This document shows, piece after piece, positions 23,901 through 35,744 of a DNA stretch of 64,000 nucleotides; the stretch's first letter is position 1; the number at the start of each line of letters is the position of its first letter. Source of the stretch: Panax quinquefolius (Eukaryota; Streptophyta; Magnoliopsida; Apiales; Araliaceae); NCBI GenBank assembly GCA_020205615.1, contig CM035168.1, forward strand, positions 127,358,795 through 127,422,794. Direction: 5' to 3'. The notes under the pieces are model-generated. The model worked only from the letters and a program-made list of their open reading frames with translations, ran no database searches and was not told where the DNA came from. The translations under genes were made by a program, and so were the position numbers.

Positions 23901-26900
23901 ATTTTTTTATTTGTACAATATTAACTATTATATTAAGTAATATTAAATATATTTATAACAATTTTGAAATTTTTTAGAGGGGTAAAATAATAAAAATCTA
24001 TTATTCAGATGTTTCACAATTTCAAACATGTCAATTATTAAACAACTTTTTTCATTCAAATTCAGATTCATTCAGTTTTATCAAACACCCCTAGTTTGGT
24101 TAAGTTAGTGTCGAAATATGTTAGGGGCTGCTGCACACTAGGGGGGTGGAGGGGTCACCTGCTTCCTAAAATATAACATCTCATTATTGACTTTTTGAAG
24201 TCGATTTGAGATATTTTTAAAATCAAAATTAGTATCAAATGATCTAATTTTAGTCAATACAATGATAAATATTATAAATTATCTCAAAAGTAATCCTAAT
24301 TATTAGATTATTGTTTTGTAATTCTAATGAAACTCATCAATTTAAGATTGAAAAATGTCTAAATCGTCTTTCAAAAGTCAAAATTGATCTTATAGATTAG
24401 AATGAAGTATTTCTTTTAAAATATTTATTTGATGAATTTTATTATTCCCTCTATTTTAAAATAAGAGTCTAATTTGTGATTTTTTTCCCACAGAAAGATT
24501 CCTGTTTTTTATTGGTAGTAGTATAAAATGACATAACATCTTCAAATTTGTTACCATAATTTCATTATAGGCCACTACTATTAAACTAACAACTCAATAT
24601 ATTCAAATTTGTTATTACTCCCGGATTTGTAATTGTATCACTCAGTAATGGAGAATATCGTTCTTAACCTTTTGTTGAGCAGAAGTTCTGAAGAAACTTG
24701 TTCTCTTCTGACTTCTGTGTTACATGGACTCAGATATGGCTATGTATCCAGGTGTCAAACATTCTTGAACCTAATTCAGGATAAAGAGGCTCAGCTTAAA
24801 TATGCCTAAATTAAGAGTATGGATATGTGCACACATGTTGCGTATTTTAACTTCACTATATTTTTTGGTAATTTTGTACTATGAATGCTCAAAGGTACAC
24901 ACAGTCACACATTTGCAAGTTTTATATTAAATGGGATATAACGAGGAACATGTATATCTCCTTTTTCTTCTTTGAAGAAGCAGGAATCCCTCTTCATCAT
25001 TAATACAAGGTTTTGCTTTATCTTACACTTTTACACCTTAAGGATTGGAGCATCCAATTTTGGGCGTTGGTGTAGAACACATATCCAATGCCCTTGTCAG
25101 AGTATCATGGGGTTATACTTAATAATAATCGGGTTTGGTTTGCCTACTGCTACTACTGTTGAAATGGAAGAAATTAGAAGGATAGCTGAAAGTGAAGAAA
25201 CTCCTACCGAGGATGCTGACACAGTTATATGGGCTTTGGCTAGCTAGTGATGGAAAATTCTCTATTAAAATTCAAATGTATTTGGGAATGTATGAGACCT
25301 AAGATTGCTGTGGTGGATTGGGCCAAGATTGTATGGTTTAAGAATGATATCCCTAAGTATGCTTTTGTATCTTGGATGATCTTTAAGAAGGATCTAATAA
25401 CTAGAGATAAGTTACTGAGATGAGATGATTACTGAGAATGTACATTGTTTATGTAGTGATGTTGAGGAATCATTAGAGTATTAATCTTTTTAATGTTTAA
25501 GGATTTGACAAGAGGTGAGGAGAAGGTGCAACATAATTGCAATGCCTAATAAGTGGGAGCAAGGACTGGATGCTGCAACATCTGAAGCAGAGATCATTTG
25601 GGAATTGGTTGTGTATGGCCTATTAAGCTTCTTTGTATCACACATGGATAGCTAGGAATAGGATGGCTATTGAAAACCAATTAACTACAGCTGAGCAGGT
25701 AATTCAGGAGATACAGGAGGATATTGAGGCAAAGCTAGTCAACTGAGGAAGGTTCTGAATACATATGGGAATTGGCTATTTACTATGGTATGGAGAATTA
25801 GTCAAAAATTCTTTCAACACTCTTAATCTTTTCAATTCAGTTTTCTACTGTGTTGATCTATATTAGTTCAGGTTGTTTCTTCATCTGGATGGATTGTTGG
25901 GTTGGGCATGCCTCTCCCAATTGATTCACTGTATTTTTTTATTTTATTTTTTTTTTTTTTTTTTGGGGGTGGGGGTGGGGGTATGCCCTCTGTATTCTCT
26001 GTATATTTTTTCTTCTTTATACAAATTTTACTTTCCAAAAAATAGAAAGAAATTCCTGCAGCATATGTTTTGAGTATATGAAAACACAAGATAGTAGAAC
26101 TTAGAGGAAGAAAGTTTGGTATCTGTAAGGAGGGTTTTTTACACGTGAACATACATACAGAGATGAAGACAATTTTGTAAGAGTGAGTGGAAATTGAGGG
26201 TTTCCAGTTTCCACACACAAGTGCGTGCATACAGGCACAAATAAAAATGAGAGGAAGGAGAGAGAGTGAGAATTTATTTTCGTTTTTGTCTGACAACCAA
26301 TATTCCGTTGTATGTTATCTAGCTTAGTGGTATTGTGGAGATTATTAATGTCTAAATTAGTTCCTTGCTTTTATCAGTGGGTTAAGAAGCATGTACACTT
26401 GTTTTCTTCCAGCTGTATTGATACCTTTGAACCCTGTGTATGTTTATAGCTCATTCTCCTGGGCCTTTGGATGACTTTCTGACATGGTTATCTTTCCCTC
26501 AGCTTTTAGTCTTAGTGCACAAGTCATTGAATGGTTTATACTTCTATGCCAATATGTCACTGAATTATTAGTTCATGGTAGATTTGTGTACAGTTGGTTT
26601 TAACCATTGTCATTTCTTTGTGGTTCTACAACAAGAATACTAAAGACTTCTCTTTCCTTTTAGGGCTCCAAGGATCATTTCTTCTTGTCCTTAATGATGA
26701 TGATAGTTCTCTGAAAGTCAATGTTACGATTCTCCCCTCAAATATTACCTACAAGGAGATGGACATACCAGGACACCAAGCCAAGAAGGTAAAAATTTAT
26801 TGTCTTCATTCTTTTCTTCACAAGTATATAAGGTTGGAGGGCGTGTTACTTTTTGTTGGACTGAGAATATTAGTCAGTTGAGATTAATGATTGATGTGTA

Positions 26901-27490
26901 AATGATGAAAGGATAGTATACTGCTTCAGCTTATCTTTCTAATTTGAGATCTGATTGTGGAGTGTATATTGAGTCTTGAAGTACTTGGTTTCAGTTTCAG
27001 GTTTTCCTGATTGGTTGTGTTCCCTTTTTCATGTCAGATCAATATCTCAGACGATGTTAGTGGAAGTTCATCAATTGTATTAGACGCTGAAAGTGGGGTT
27101 TGTATAATTCACATGGGAGCTGATGTACCAAAAGACAACTTTCATCAACTTCCTTCTTTTGACACCTACATAACCCCCATCAATGGCGTGTACCTACTGC
27201 TTGTTTCAGCTTTGATTATCGGAGGGACATTGACCTGCTTTGCATTGTTGAAAAGAAGACGACATCTTGACGGAGTTCCATACCAGGAACTTGAAATGGG
27301 ACAGTCGGAGTTGGTTTCATCTGTGAATGTGGAAGCTGCAGAAGGTTGGGATCAAGATTGGGATGATGACTGGGATGAGGAGAAGGAGATAAAGAAGTCA
27401 CCTGCTGGAAATCATGTCACAAGTAGAACAACTAATGGACATACTTTCAGATCTAAATCTGATGGATGGGGAAATGACTGGGATGATTAG
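20985..27490 (+). CDS. Type I membrane protein with acidic Trp/Asp tail (DUF7356-like), four exons
   Basis: Exons 20985-21125, 21244-21412, 26664-26788 and 27038-27490 join in frame with GT-AG borders to give 295 residues. A signal peptide (about 1-22, MYRGLIILILLFISL) is followed by a Ser/Pro-rich stretch and a Cys cluster (TCHKVSKKC...TAC), then a luminal or extracellular beta-rich domain (LKVNVTILP, SSIVLDAESG). One transmembrane helix lies at about 196-216, then KRRR and a cytosolic tail with WDQDWDDDWDEE, ending GWGNDWDD. I recall a plant family of this layout annotated as DUF7356; its function is unknown. That domain number is from memory and unverified. The exon 2-3 join spans a 5.25 kb intron filled with transposon remnants. 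It is supported by phase (1/1) and by the continuity of the protein pattern. Confidence 0.75.
21661..22316. repeat. 328-base tandem direct duplication in intron 2
   Basis: Copy one is 21661-21988 and copy two 21989-22316. Both begin 'aatacattgaaacatatggg' and run through 'cttcaccctgggcctatcag' to 'cacaaatctgtacaa'. Only scattered substitutions separate them, so the duplication is recent. No open frame is shared. The flank from 22317 to 22800 has 'cgtgtcggacac' and 'gtcgtgtccgagtcgg' motifs of unidentified repeat origin. Confidence 0.9.
22848..24093. mobile_element. hAT-like MITE, carrying a nested insertion
   Basis: The left end 'gaggctgtttgtttaggtct' continuing 'gaatg' mirrors the right end, whose reverse complement is 'aggggtgtttgataaaact' then 'gaatg'. 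This is the TGTTTG...CTGAATG terminal pattern of hAT-type MITEs in dicots. An 8-base target duplication was not found. Near the left end, 22931-22957 is a perfect hairpin with 11-base arms (tgaatggctga) around the loop 'atcga'. The element lies in intron 2 of the 20985-27490 gene. Confidence 0.55.
22984..23859. mobile_element. GC-rich non-autonomous element nested in the MITE
   Basis: An 876-base insertion flanked by CAATG (22979-22983 and 23860-23864). The ends are TTCGAAAGC... and ...CGCTATTTCGAA, so the termini are inverted at TTCGAAA. The ends are rich in 'gaggcg' and 'gcctcg' units, in contrast to the AT-rich surroundings. The middle is a long GAA/GAC-rich purine stretch (about 23430-23620). 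Superfamily unknown. Confidence 0.55.
25020..25560 (+). pseudogene. LINE-type reverse-transcriptase tail (zinc-binding region) remnant
   Basis: Broken plus-strand frames show VIWALAS then DGKFSIK at about 25225-25270, and VDWAKIVWFKNDIPKYAFVSW...ITRDKLLR at about 25310-25420. This is the pattern of the zinc-binding region downstream of RT in plant LINEs and related domesticated fragments (zf-RVT). Stops and frame changes abound. It sits inside intron 2 of the gene at 20985-27490 and is not an exon of it. Confidence 0.65.
25933..25984. repeat. Poly-T followed by GGGGGT repeats
   Basis: A T-rich run followed by 'gggggtgggggtgggggt'. Low-complexity intronic sequence. The G-rich part could in principle form a four-stranded structure, but nothing else supports that. 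Confidence 0.7.
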
Positions 27491-28245
27491 GTAAGGCTTA
27501 GATAGTTTCTCTTTCATTTTTAGAGAGAATATAGCAACAACAAAACAAAAAAACTAGATAAGGGGAAGAAATTTACACAGTAGATTAGGATAAACTTGTC
27601 GTGGGTAAAACTCAAGATATACTCCCTTCATCCCATTTTAATTGTCAAAATTCAACTTTTGGTAAATTAACCATTTTTTTAAAAATCACTTAATTGGGGA
27701 AAAAATCCCCTTTTTTCTTAATGCCAAAAGATGGCTAATTTTAAGGGAGAATTGGGGATTTTTCTGATAGGGTTCCGAGCAGACTTGTGGAGCTGCAGTT
27801 TGGATTATCATAGAATAAGAGGGAGCCGTATGAGGAAATGACTTGGCTCCCCTCTATGAGAAAAGGAGGCTTGGCCCTGAAATGGTGGAAGCCGTTAGTC
27901 TGAGCTCCTCCTATCCTTATTCCCACCTCTGGCTGGTACTTTTTAAAAATAATAAATAAACTACATAGAATTTGCTTTTGGTAGTCAGTTTGTGTAAAGG
28001 ATTTTGGTGCCTGGAAACCAATATTGTTTCTTCCAATTTTGTTAAATCATCTTTATTGGAAATGTTTTCCTAGCAAAACCATGCATGTTACTGTTGACAT
28101 CTATCTATCTTATTAGCAAAGCAGTATTTGGAATGCATGAAATGGTTGTAGTTTTATGACCCAAGACTCGACTGGACTGGGAAGGGAAAGTTGCAATTAG
28201 CTATTACATGTGTCACTCGTTTCTGTGAAATTCATAGCATAGCAT

Positions 28246-28285
<40 letters not shown>

Positions 28286-28788
28286 AAACAATTTTCAATG
28301 GATTGGTGGTTTTAATACTACTACATAAAGTTACATCATCCGTCGTATGGATGGGATGGGGTTTGGACAATATTCCTATACTTTTACTGCATATTGTTTT
28401 GATATTAAATGTGAAGAAGGTGCAGTCTGTGTCTGTCTCCTTCCCACGGCCCACTCCAACACTAGATGAATTGTGTTATCGAAATTCCACTCCCTTGTGC
28501 TTACAAAAAGTTAATAAAGCAAGGGCACGAGAAACAAGGGGGTGGTGACTGCCCTGCCCTGCCCTGCCCTACCCTACAGTGTACAGAGTACCAACTATAC
28601 CACGCTATCTTTTCATATCAAGAAATAACTTTTTCTTCACATGCAGCCTCTGAGCATTTTAATTATGAAAATATATATTTCTATATAAATTTTTTTTCGT
28701 TATACTAGCACAAATGATACTATTTGAAATTTATAAATGAAAAATAAATTAAATTAAATTTAGACTCTTTTTATTTTAAAAAAAATGA
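27491..28788. other. 3' flank with microsatellites, no gene seen
   Basis: Contains the likely 3' untranslated region of the preceding gene, an isolated Stowaway-like left end near 27620 ('ctcccttcatccc', no partner end found), a TA dinucleotide array at 28248-28282, and a CCCTG repeat at 28550-28578. No open frame here resembles a known protein. Confidence 0.5.
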
Positions 28789-28790
28789 TA

Positions 28791-29068
28791 CTACCTCTTT
28801 CGTTCCTAAAAGATTGTCGTTTAAGGTTTTTGAACATAGATTAAGAAAGTATAATTTATCAAGTAAAATTTGTTTAAAATTTCATCACTACCCCTTTATG
28901 GGAAGTTGAAAACTATTAATACAATGGAGATAATTTTTTGGGACAATGAGAGAAGGTATTGGTAATATAGGAAAGTAAATAATTTATTCTCCTCGAAAGT
29001 TGTAAACGATAAATATTTTGGAACAAATTTTTTCTTCTAAAACGACAATCTTTTAAGAACAGAGGAAG
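28791..29068. mobile_element. Stowaway-like MITE
   Basis: 278 bases with terminal inverted repeats of about 30 bases. The left end is 'ctacctctttcgttcctaaa' and so on through 'agattgtcgttt'. The right end is its near complement, 'aaacgacaatcttttaagaa' then 'cagaggaag'. It is flanked by TA on both sides (28789-28790 and 29069-29070), the Tc1/mariner target. No coding sequence. Confidence 0.88.
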
Positions 29069-29070
29069 TA

Positions 29071-29834
29071 AATAATAAGGAAGGGAAGGAATATTATAAT
29101 CAAGAAAAGGATTTGAAAATTTAATACAAAATTTCAACGATGAAGAGTATTGATATCTAGTCTTCTTTAATTTTATCCACTAACAAATACTCTATTAAGA
29201 TGCATGTGATGTGGGTGTAATTGTAAATGAAAAATGACAATTAATTAGGTTGGTTGGTTTGTTTGTTTGTTTGTAGTCTAGGACTAGGCGCATGCTGTTG
29301 TGATTTAAAAGAGCCAAAGATGCTCAATATAATGAGAATCTTGAGATCGATCCTTCGTAGTAGTAGTAGTTTTTGCTTTCATTTTCTATTAGTATTACTC
29401 TATTCAGCACTTGGATTATTTACTTGGAGGTTGTTGTTCCTAAGAATCTTGCCCTTTAGACTGTCAGTCAACTCTTTGACTTACCCACTAAATTATTAGT
29501 ATTATATTCAATTCTTCGTCTACCCCCACATTTTGCATCAGGGGGAACATGAACATGAACATGAACGTGAACGTGCTCACTCACCCTCTCCTATCTCTAG
29601 TAGTATTATACTACTAGGGGAGGAGTAGTATTTACAACAAACTCTTGAATTTAGCCTCTTATTGTTTAATGCGTTGGAAAGTACAATCTGTAATGGAGAT
29701 TATTCTTTCAATTTTTAATCATTTAAAGGAAAGGGTATAGAGAGTCTCCTCCTTTCCGTTGACGTTAGTTGTCCCACACCCTTCCTTTCTCAACAGACAC
29801 AAATGTATGGGGCCGGGCCTCAATGATACTCTTA
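29071..29834. other. Intergenic stretch, no gene seen
   Basis: AT-rich. Contains a short 'gaacat/gaacgt' hexamer repeat at about 29546-29573 and a 'gtttgtttgtttg' run near 29259. No supported gene or RNA. Confidence 0.4.
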
Positions 29835-30352
29835 TTGGAAAATATAGCAATTAACAAAAATAATAATACAATAAATGTAGAATAACTTCAATTTGAAAAA
29901 GCAAGCTAGCGTGGCGTTCTGTTATCGTCTCTAAAAAGTGATTTCGCCCCACTAATAATAATCATGGTACAAATGGGTTGGCTTCGAGCTGGTCATTCTC
30001 CGGGATTCAATCTACGAAGTCTCCGATCGCGTGTCTTTCTTACCGGAAGGAGGCTTTGGACTTGTTTATATGGATTGCCCAATTAACGAGTATATATTTG
30101 TGTAAGAAAATAAAGCTGTGTATATTATGTGAAGAACAAAAGCGATTTCTTGTTAGGAGAAGAAGAAGATGATAATGATATATCACACATACTAAGAAGA
30201 ATAATAGTGATATTTATAAGGATGATCGGAATGTTAGACACATTAACGTTGGGAATTGCCCATTAACAGTTGGGGGTTTCTGAGAAAAGCGAATTCATGC
30301 TAGAGTATTAACTCTAAATGGGGGTTCTGAAATTTTGGAGAATAATCAACAA
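29835..30352 (-). repeat. 3' LTR of the copia element
   Basis: 518 bases, homologous to 34772-35264 through shared blocks such as 'aaaaagtgatttcgccccac', 'ggaggctttggacttgt' and 'cattaacgttgggaattgcc'. Short open frames in both copies are by-products of this repeat and not genes. Confidence 0.85.
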
Positions 30353-30879
30353 TCCCCACATGATCCAAAATTATCAAAGAGAGAAAAATAAAAGGAAGTG
30401 AGAAAGGCAATGAATTTTAGATACATAATGTCGATACCTTATGGGTTTGAATCGACACTTAGTGGAACAATCTCATGATTGTAGATTATAGGTGAATTAA
30501 ATTCTTGAACCTATTATCTCATCATACAATTAATTGAGCTTGCACACATATCTTAAATCACGAATTCACACAAGTCGCGGTTGGGCACGTTACAGGCCAT
30601 GCGCCATGTCCCGATTTTCATAAAGGCTCAGAGAGTTTGCGAGGACTCTCATAGAAGCGACCTACACTTCCACCTTTATATAGGTGAACCCATCAAAGTG
30701 TATCTTGACATACACCACCCTTTAGGGGCTATGAGTTTCATTAAGAATCTAAGCGATTCATCCTTTCACAATTTGTCAGTAAACACCACATGCACACAAG
30801 AAGGGATATAAATAATTGTAGTGTTATAATTAAGTAATTACGTGACTTGTTGTTACCCATTGAACCCAATTCATGGGAT

Positions 30880-31870
30880 CTCCAATCACATGGGTTGGGT
30901 TTCCATCGCGTTATTACTTACTCAAGATATTGGCAATAGTCCCATCCATCTGGATGCTTCTTGGACTCTCTTTTAATTAATCCCTTTGTAATCGGATCCA
31001 TTGGGTTCTTTTCGGACCTTTCAAATTTCCATGGAAATAACATTTCTTGATCGGTCTTCATTATATCTCAAGCGAATACGTCTGCATTTTCCATTATACA
31101 CATGGTTCATTACTCTTCCAATAGCAGCTTGAGAATCACAATGTAGAGATATAGAAGGAAGGAATTGGTTTAGACCACAACATTATATCCGCTTGATAAA
31201 TTCTCGATACCACTCTATACATGCACTGTCGATTCTAATCTGATAAATTGAGGTTATCATAATAGATTTAATGAAGACAAGTTTGTTTTGCAGATCTCAA
31301 GAAACAACTTATCCACTTAAAGTAAACACATATTCACTTGTGGAGCTTGTTTCATTATTAGCGAGATACCCAATTAGCATCACAATATCCTTCAAAAAAC
31401 ATTAGGATTATCAGAGAAATGTACACTTACATTAACTGTTCCTTTTAAATACCTCATTCGACGTGACAATGCATTCCAATGAATCTGCCAAGTCTACTAA
31501 TGACATATTCAATATCAGGTCGAGTACAATTCATTAAGTACATTACACTATCAATGATTACGGCATCTTGATTTGTGCAATACCAATTCCTTTATTTTTC
31601 TTTAAATGTACACACTAGAGTCACAAGGTGTTCCTAATGGCTCTTCATTAAAGAAATTAAATTTCTTAAGAATTCCACATAATGAGTCTAAGATAAAAAC
31701 AAATCATGTGCATTTTTATTAATTCTCATGCCAAGAATCAAGTTTTTTTTTTTCATGTCAAAGATAAAAAATGTTTTAATAGTTTTCACAACTTTCTCAT
31801 CAGTACCAAATATCAGCAAATCATCCACATATAACTAAATAATCACATCACAATTTTCATGCTTTTGTAT
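30880..31870 (-). pseudogene. copia RT/RNase H remnant
   Basis: Minus-strand motifs in order: YVDDLLIFGT (RT catalytic YVDD) at about 31803-31831, KKFNFFNEEPLGTPCDSSVH near 31660, YLMNCTRPDIEYVI near 31520, EGYCDANW near 31380, CDSQAAIG near 31130 and a DPITKGL motif near 31000. This is the classic order at the C-terminus of copia Pol. Many stops and frame changes are present. Confidence 0.85.
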
Positions 31871-34771
31871 CTCATGCATATATTACATTTCTCATGCTTG
31901 ACATCTGATACATGCTCTATAATGCTCATACTTTGCATTTCTCAAATTATATAGTTCAACAAACTATTAACGAAGTGCACATTAAAATAATTCACATTAG
32001 AACATAACAAGTACAGAAAAACTTACTTTAAAATTATTAATAAATAGGCCGACTTTTAACTTCTTTTTAAACACCCAATAAATTTTCATCTTTTAGGCAA
32101 AATAACTAGCTCTCATGTATGTTATCACCATGTTTTGCAGCATATATAAGTTTATATTTCTCGCTAAAAATCTTTGACTTCTTTGAAATTCGGTAATCTA
32201 ATGAAATTACGGTTGCACGAGAATCCAGAGATAAGGTGATAAATTTTAATTTTAGTATAGGTTTACTCTACTGATGTAGAAACACAAATTGACCTTGAAT
32301 TTTGAAAAGCATTTATTAGCATACCATTATTACACTCTTTTTAAGCTTATGCAACTTGCTTTTAAAAGAAAAGCAGATAATAAATATTTACTTGGCATAC
32401 TTCTAAACTTTTGAGTCTATACACATACACATTCTGAGTTTACATTTTGTTTTTAATTTCTGACCCCAGTTTGTGTAGAGAAAGAGCTAAAGTAGAACCT
32501 AAATTCATACATATAAAATGCTAAAAGATTGGGTTACTAACTCAAACATACATCAGCCTTTGTAAAAATAAGTGGCTTTTATAAGTAATAGCAGACATTT
32601 TTGTTTGAAATAAGTGGCTTTTATACACATCATGTACTTTCAAGTATTGAGCAAAGCTCTATTGGCCACCAACTACATACTCGGTTTCATTCTGGTATAG
32701 CTACTTTAGCTAGATACCCCCACATTTTAAGATACCCCAAGTTAGGAATAAAAGTACGTGTGTTATTACAACATGGTAATTTAATTCCAAGCACCAACAA
32801 TTAATATTTCAAAAATATTAACAAAGGAATTAAATAACATACAATATTACTTAATTAATATTCCAAGTATGTTATAAACACATTAAAATACTTCCATAAA
32901 ATTTACAACAATATCTTATCATCACCAAATGTTACTGTAATTTTTTGGAATTTTTCTGAAGATCATGCAAATTATCATAATTAATTAACTATTGCATAAT
33001 TAAATTAGATATTAACTAAAATTATCCAAATATATTAATTTTCCAAAACTTCAGTGGAAATATTAATTTTATGCCAACAATTAATATCATTGACTGGAAA
33101 TAAAACTTCCATCAAATTCAGAATTACTCAATTCTCCACAAATTGTGTCAAAAAAAAAAAATTACGTATAACAACAACACCTAGCCCATTACTATCATTT
33201 GGTAAGTAGGCTCATATTTTTAACTCTAAGCACATTCATGGCTTTTAAAAAAAATGCATATACATCCACATCACCTTCAAGTTGATTAGACCAATTTGAA
33301 TGTTCATAAGTTATTAAAATTTATTTCATAATTACTAGATAAAAGGTATAATTTCCTTAAACATAAAAGAACTCAAAATGATTTTCATAATAGGCTTTAC
33401 ATTAGATAAGAATCATCTGACTATTAAACATGGTATTTAGTTATCAAATAAGAAAATAAGTGATCAAGGAACTTGACACGATTGGTGATTCTACAGGAAA
33501 CTTGTCAAGTAAATGGTATTCATTGAAATGCAATCGGGACTTTAGCAGTATTACTTAACTAGTTCAGTAACATCAACTCTTAACACCAGTAATAAGTAAT
33601 CAAGTCGCATAATTGTCATCAGTTATGCGAATAAAGATCTTATATCTAGCAACTGTTCAAATAGCACTTACAGAAAAAAAAATTGTAAAAAATGATAATT
33701 GAAAGCGGGAATTAATTACAACAGCATGTGTTAGTGTCGCCCAAATGGTCACTAATGACTGAAATTTACAAGCCATTTACTGCACATCATAATTATTAAC
33801 TACAATATAGAATCCCACAAAATATATAACATTTATATATTTTATCATCAAAATCAGAAGAAACTGGCTAAATTTAGGTTATACCCTATAATCATATCCT
33901 TCAAAAATCTATAATAATATCTATAAATATCCAGCACTCAAGATGCAATATATAGTTATAACGCTTGTACTAAAAAAATTGTTCATTTCACTGGATTGAT
34001 AATGATATTGATCCTTGTTTGGTTTCCAGCACATTGATAAGGATTGTACTTGCAAACGAATTCTTACAGAATACTTTTCTCTCACATCTATTTAAAACAG
34101 CACAAATATTGTATAAAATTTACAGTTACACTGTATAAGCCAATGAATATATAATTTAATGTCTATTCATCCTAATCGGTTTTCTCTTTCCAATCAATAG
34201 CCCATGGAACTCAGAGATTAATGTGATCTTACCTCTAATACGACCTAAACTTTTCGGGTTTAATAACTATAAAATAGCATAATAGAGTTTGTTTGTTTGT
34301 GTGTTTCTCACCAACCCCCAACCAAATATATATTTAACGAATCCAACTTACATTATAAAAAGACAATAAAATGAACGAAAAAACTAAATAGGTCCTATAA
34401 ACACTAATTAATAGATTGGTGACACCATATAGACCTGGTCATAAATCAGACACAGCGCTACACTGGCTATGGACATAGTATAGTAGTACTAAAATATCAG
34501 GATTAATGTACCCTATATAAATCAAAGTTAAAATATTTGTAAGTTCAAGAACCCATCAAAAATCACAAATACGTACGAAAAAATTAATTGACCATCCATA
34601 TAATAGATATCCACCCAAAGACCCATTATCAGAATGAAACCAAAAGTAATCTCATAATTGACAATTCCCCACGGAGCAAACTGGAAATTAGTAATTAAAT
34701 ATATAAATCATAGTTTCTAACTAAAACAACTTGTATTCTTATTAATAGATTTAAAATCACTTTTTAGATTA

Positions 34772-35264
34772 TTGAAAAATATAGCAATTAACAAGAATAA
34801 TAATACAATAAATTGGAACAACTTAGCTGAAAAACCGAGGCGTAGCGTAAATCTTGTCCTAAAAAGTGATTTCGCCCCACTAATAATAATCATGATACAA
34901 ATGGGTTGCCGACGGTCATTCTCCAGGATTCAACGGCGAAGTCTCCGATCGTGTGTACTCACGGAAGGAGGCTTTGGACTTGTCTATGTGGATTGCCCAA
35001 TTAACAGAGTATATATTTGTGTAAGAAAATAAACTGTATATTATGTGAAGAACAAAGGCGATTTCTTGTTAGGAGAAGAAGAAGATGATAATGATATATC
35101 ACACATACTAAGAAGAATAATAGTGATATTTATAAGGATGATCAGAATGTTAGACACATTAACGTTGGGAATTGCCCATTAACCGTTGGGGGTTACAGAA
35201 AACGTAACGGCTAGAGTATTAACTCTAAATGGGGGTTACAGAAATTTTGGAGAATAATCAACAA
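34772..35264 (-). repeat. 5' LTR of the copia element
   Basis: 493 bases starting TTGAAAAATATAG and ending AATCAACAA, then CTCTTA. About 25 bases shorter than its partner through small deletions. Confidence 0.85.
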
Positions 35265-35273
35265 CTCTTAGCT

Positions 35274-35312
35274 GCCAATGCCAATGCCAACGCTAATGCC
35301 AATGCCAATGCT
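35274..35312. repeat. GCCAAT hexamer microsatellite
   Basis: About six imperfect 'gccaat' units right beside the copia target duplication, in the 3' flank of the receptor-kinase gene. A CAA trinucleotide run follows at 35457-35482. Confidence 0.8.
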
Positions 35313-35744
35313 ATGAATTTACACCACAAAACACAGAGTACAAAGCTCACTAACTCTAAAAGTTTGATATGATCGATCTAACTAGACTAGACTAGACCAG
35401 ACTAGAATACAAAATCTTCAACCACATCTAGTGTCAAACCAGAACATAGAAAAGAAACAACAACAACAACAACAACAACAACTACCGGAAGATAGATAGG
35501 ATCAGTAAATTGAGTTAATAATATCCAAAAGGAATGGGTCACCCCACCCCACCCCCCCCATATTAGACCCGGTGAAAAGGAATCCGGTAATCAACTGTGA
35601 TCTTAGAGAAGGAACTACAACCGGTGAAGAACCAACACCCAAAAAAGAAAAAGAAAATTTTCACATTCAAATTTCACTTCTCTCTAATAATAAATAATCA
35701 AACCGGATTCTTCTTCGCCGGACAACCCACAGTTTAATTACTAT

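Larger units (their letters stand above)
29835..35264 (-). mobile_element. Decayed Ty1/copia retrotransposon
   Basis: LTRs at 29835-30352 and 34772-35264 are direct repeats with termini TTG...CAA. Target duplication CTCTTA, or its last five bases TCTTA, precedes and follows (29829-29834 and 35265-35270). Minus-strand coding remnants between them show copia RT and RNase H motifs. The polypurine tract (minus strand 'catgtgggga', just right of 30352) fixes the direction. The 5' half of the coding region (about 31900-34770) is too decayed to recognise, and no primer-binding site was found. Confidence 0.82.

Noticed and set aside
27620..27700. Second Stowaway MITE
   Set aside because: A left-end-like 'ctcccttcatccc' is present, but no matching right end or TA pair was found. 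The same applies near 24450, 40425 and 47568.
29978..30172. Small open frame MASSWSFSG..., with a similar one at 34772-35032
   Set aside because: Both lie in the two LTRs of the copia element and differ by frame-changing indels, so they are LTR by-products.
30581..30811. 76-codon plus-strand frame
   Set aside because: It lies antisense in the copia element between pol and the 3' LTR. No homology pattern is recognisable.
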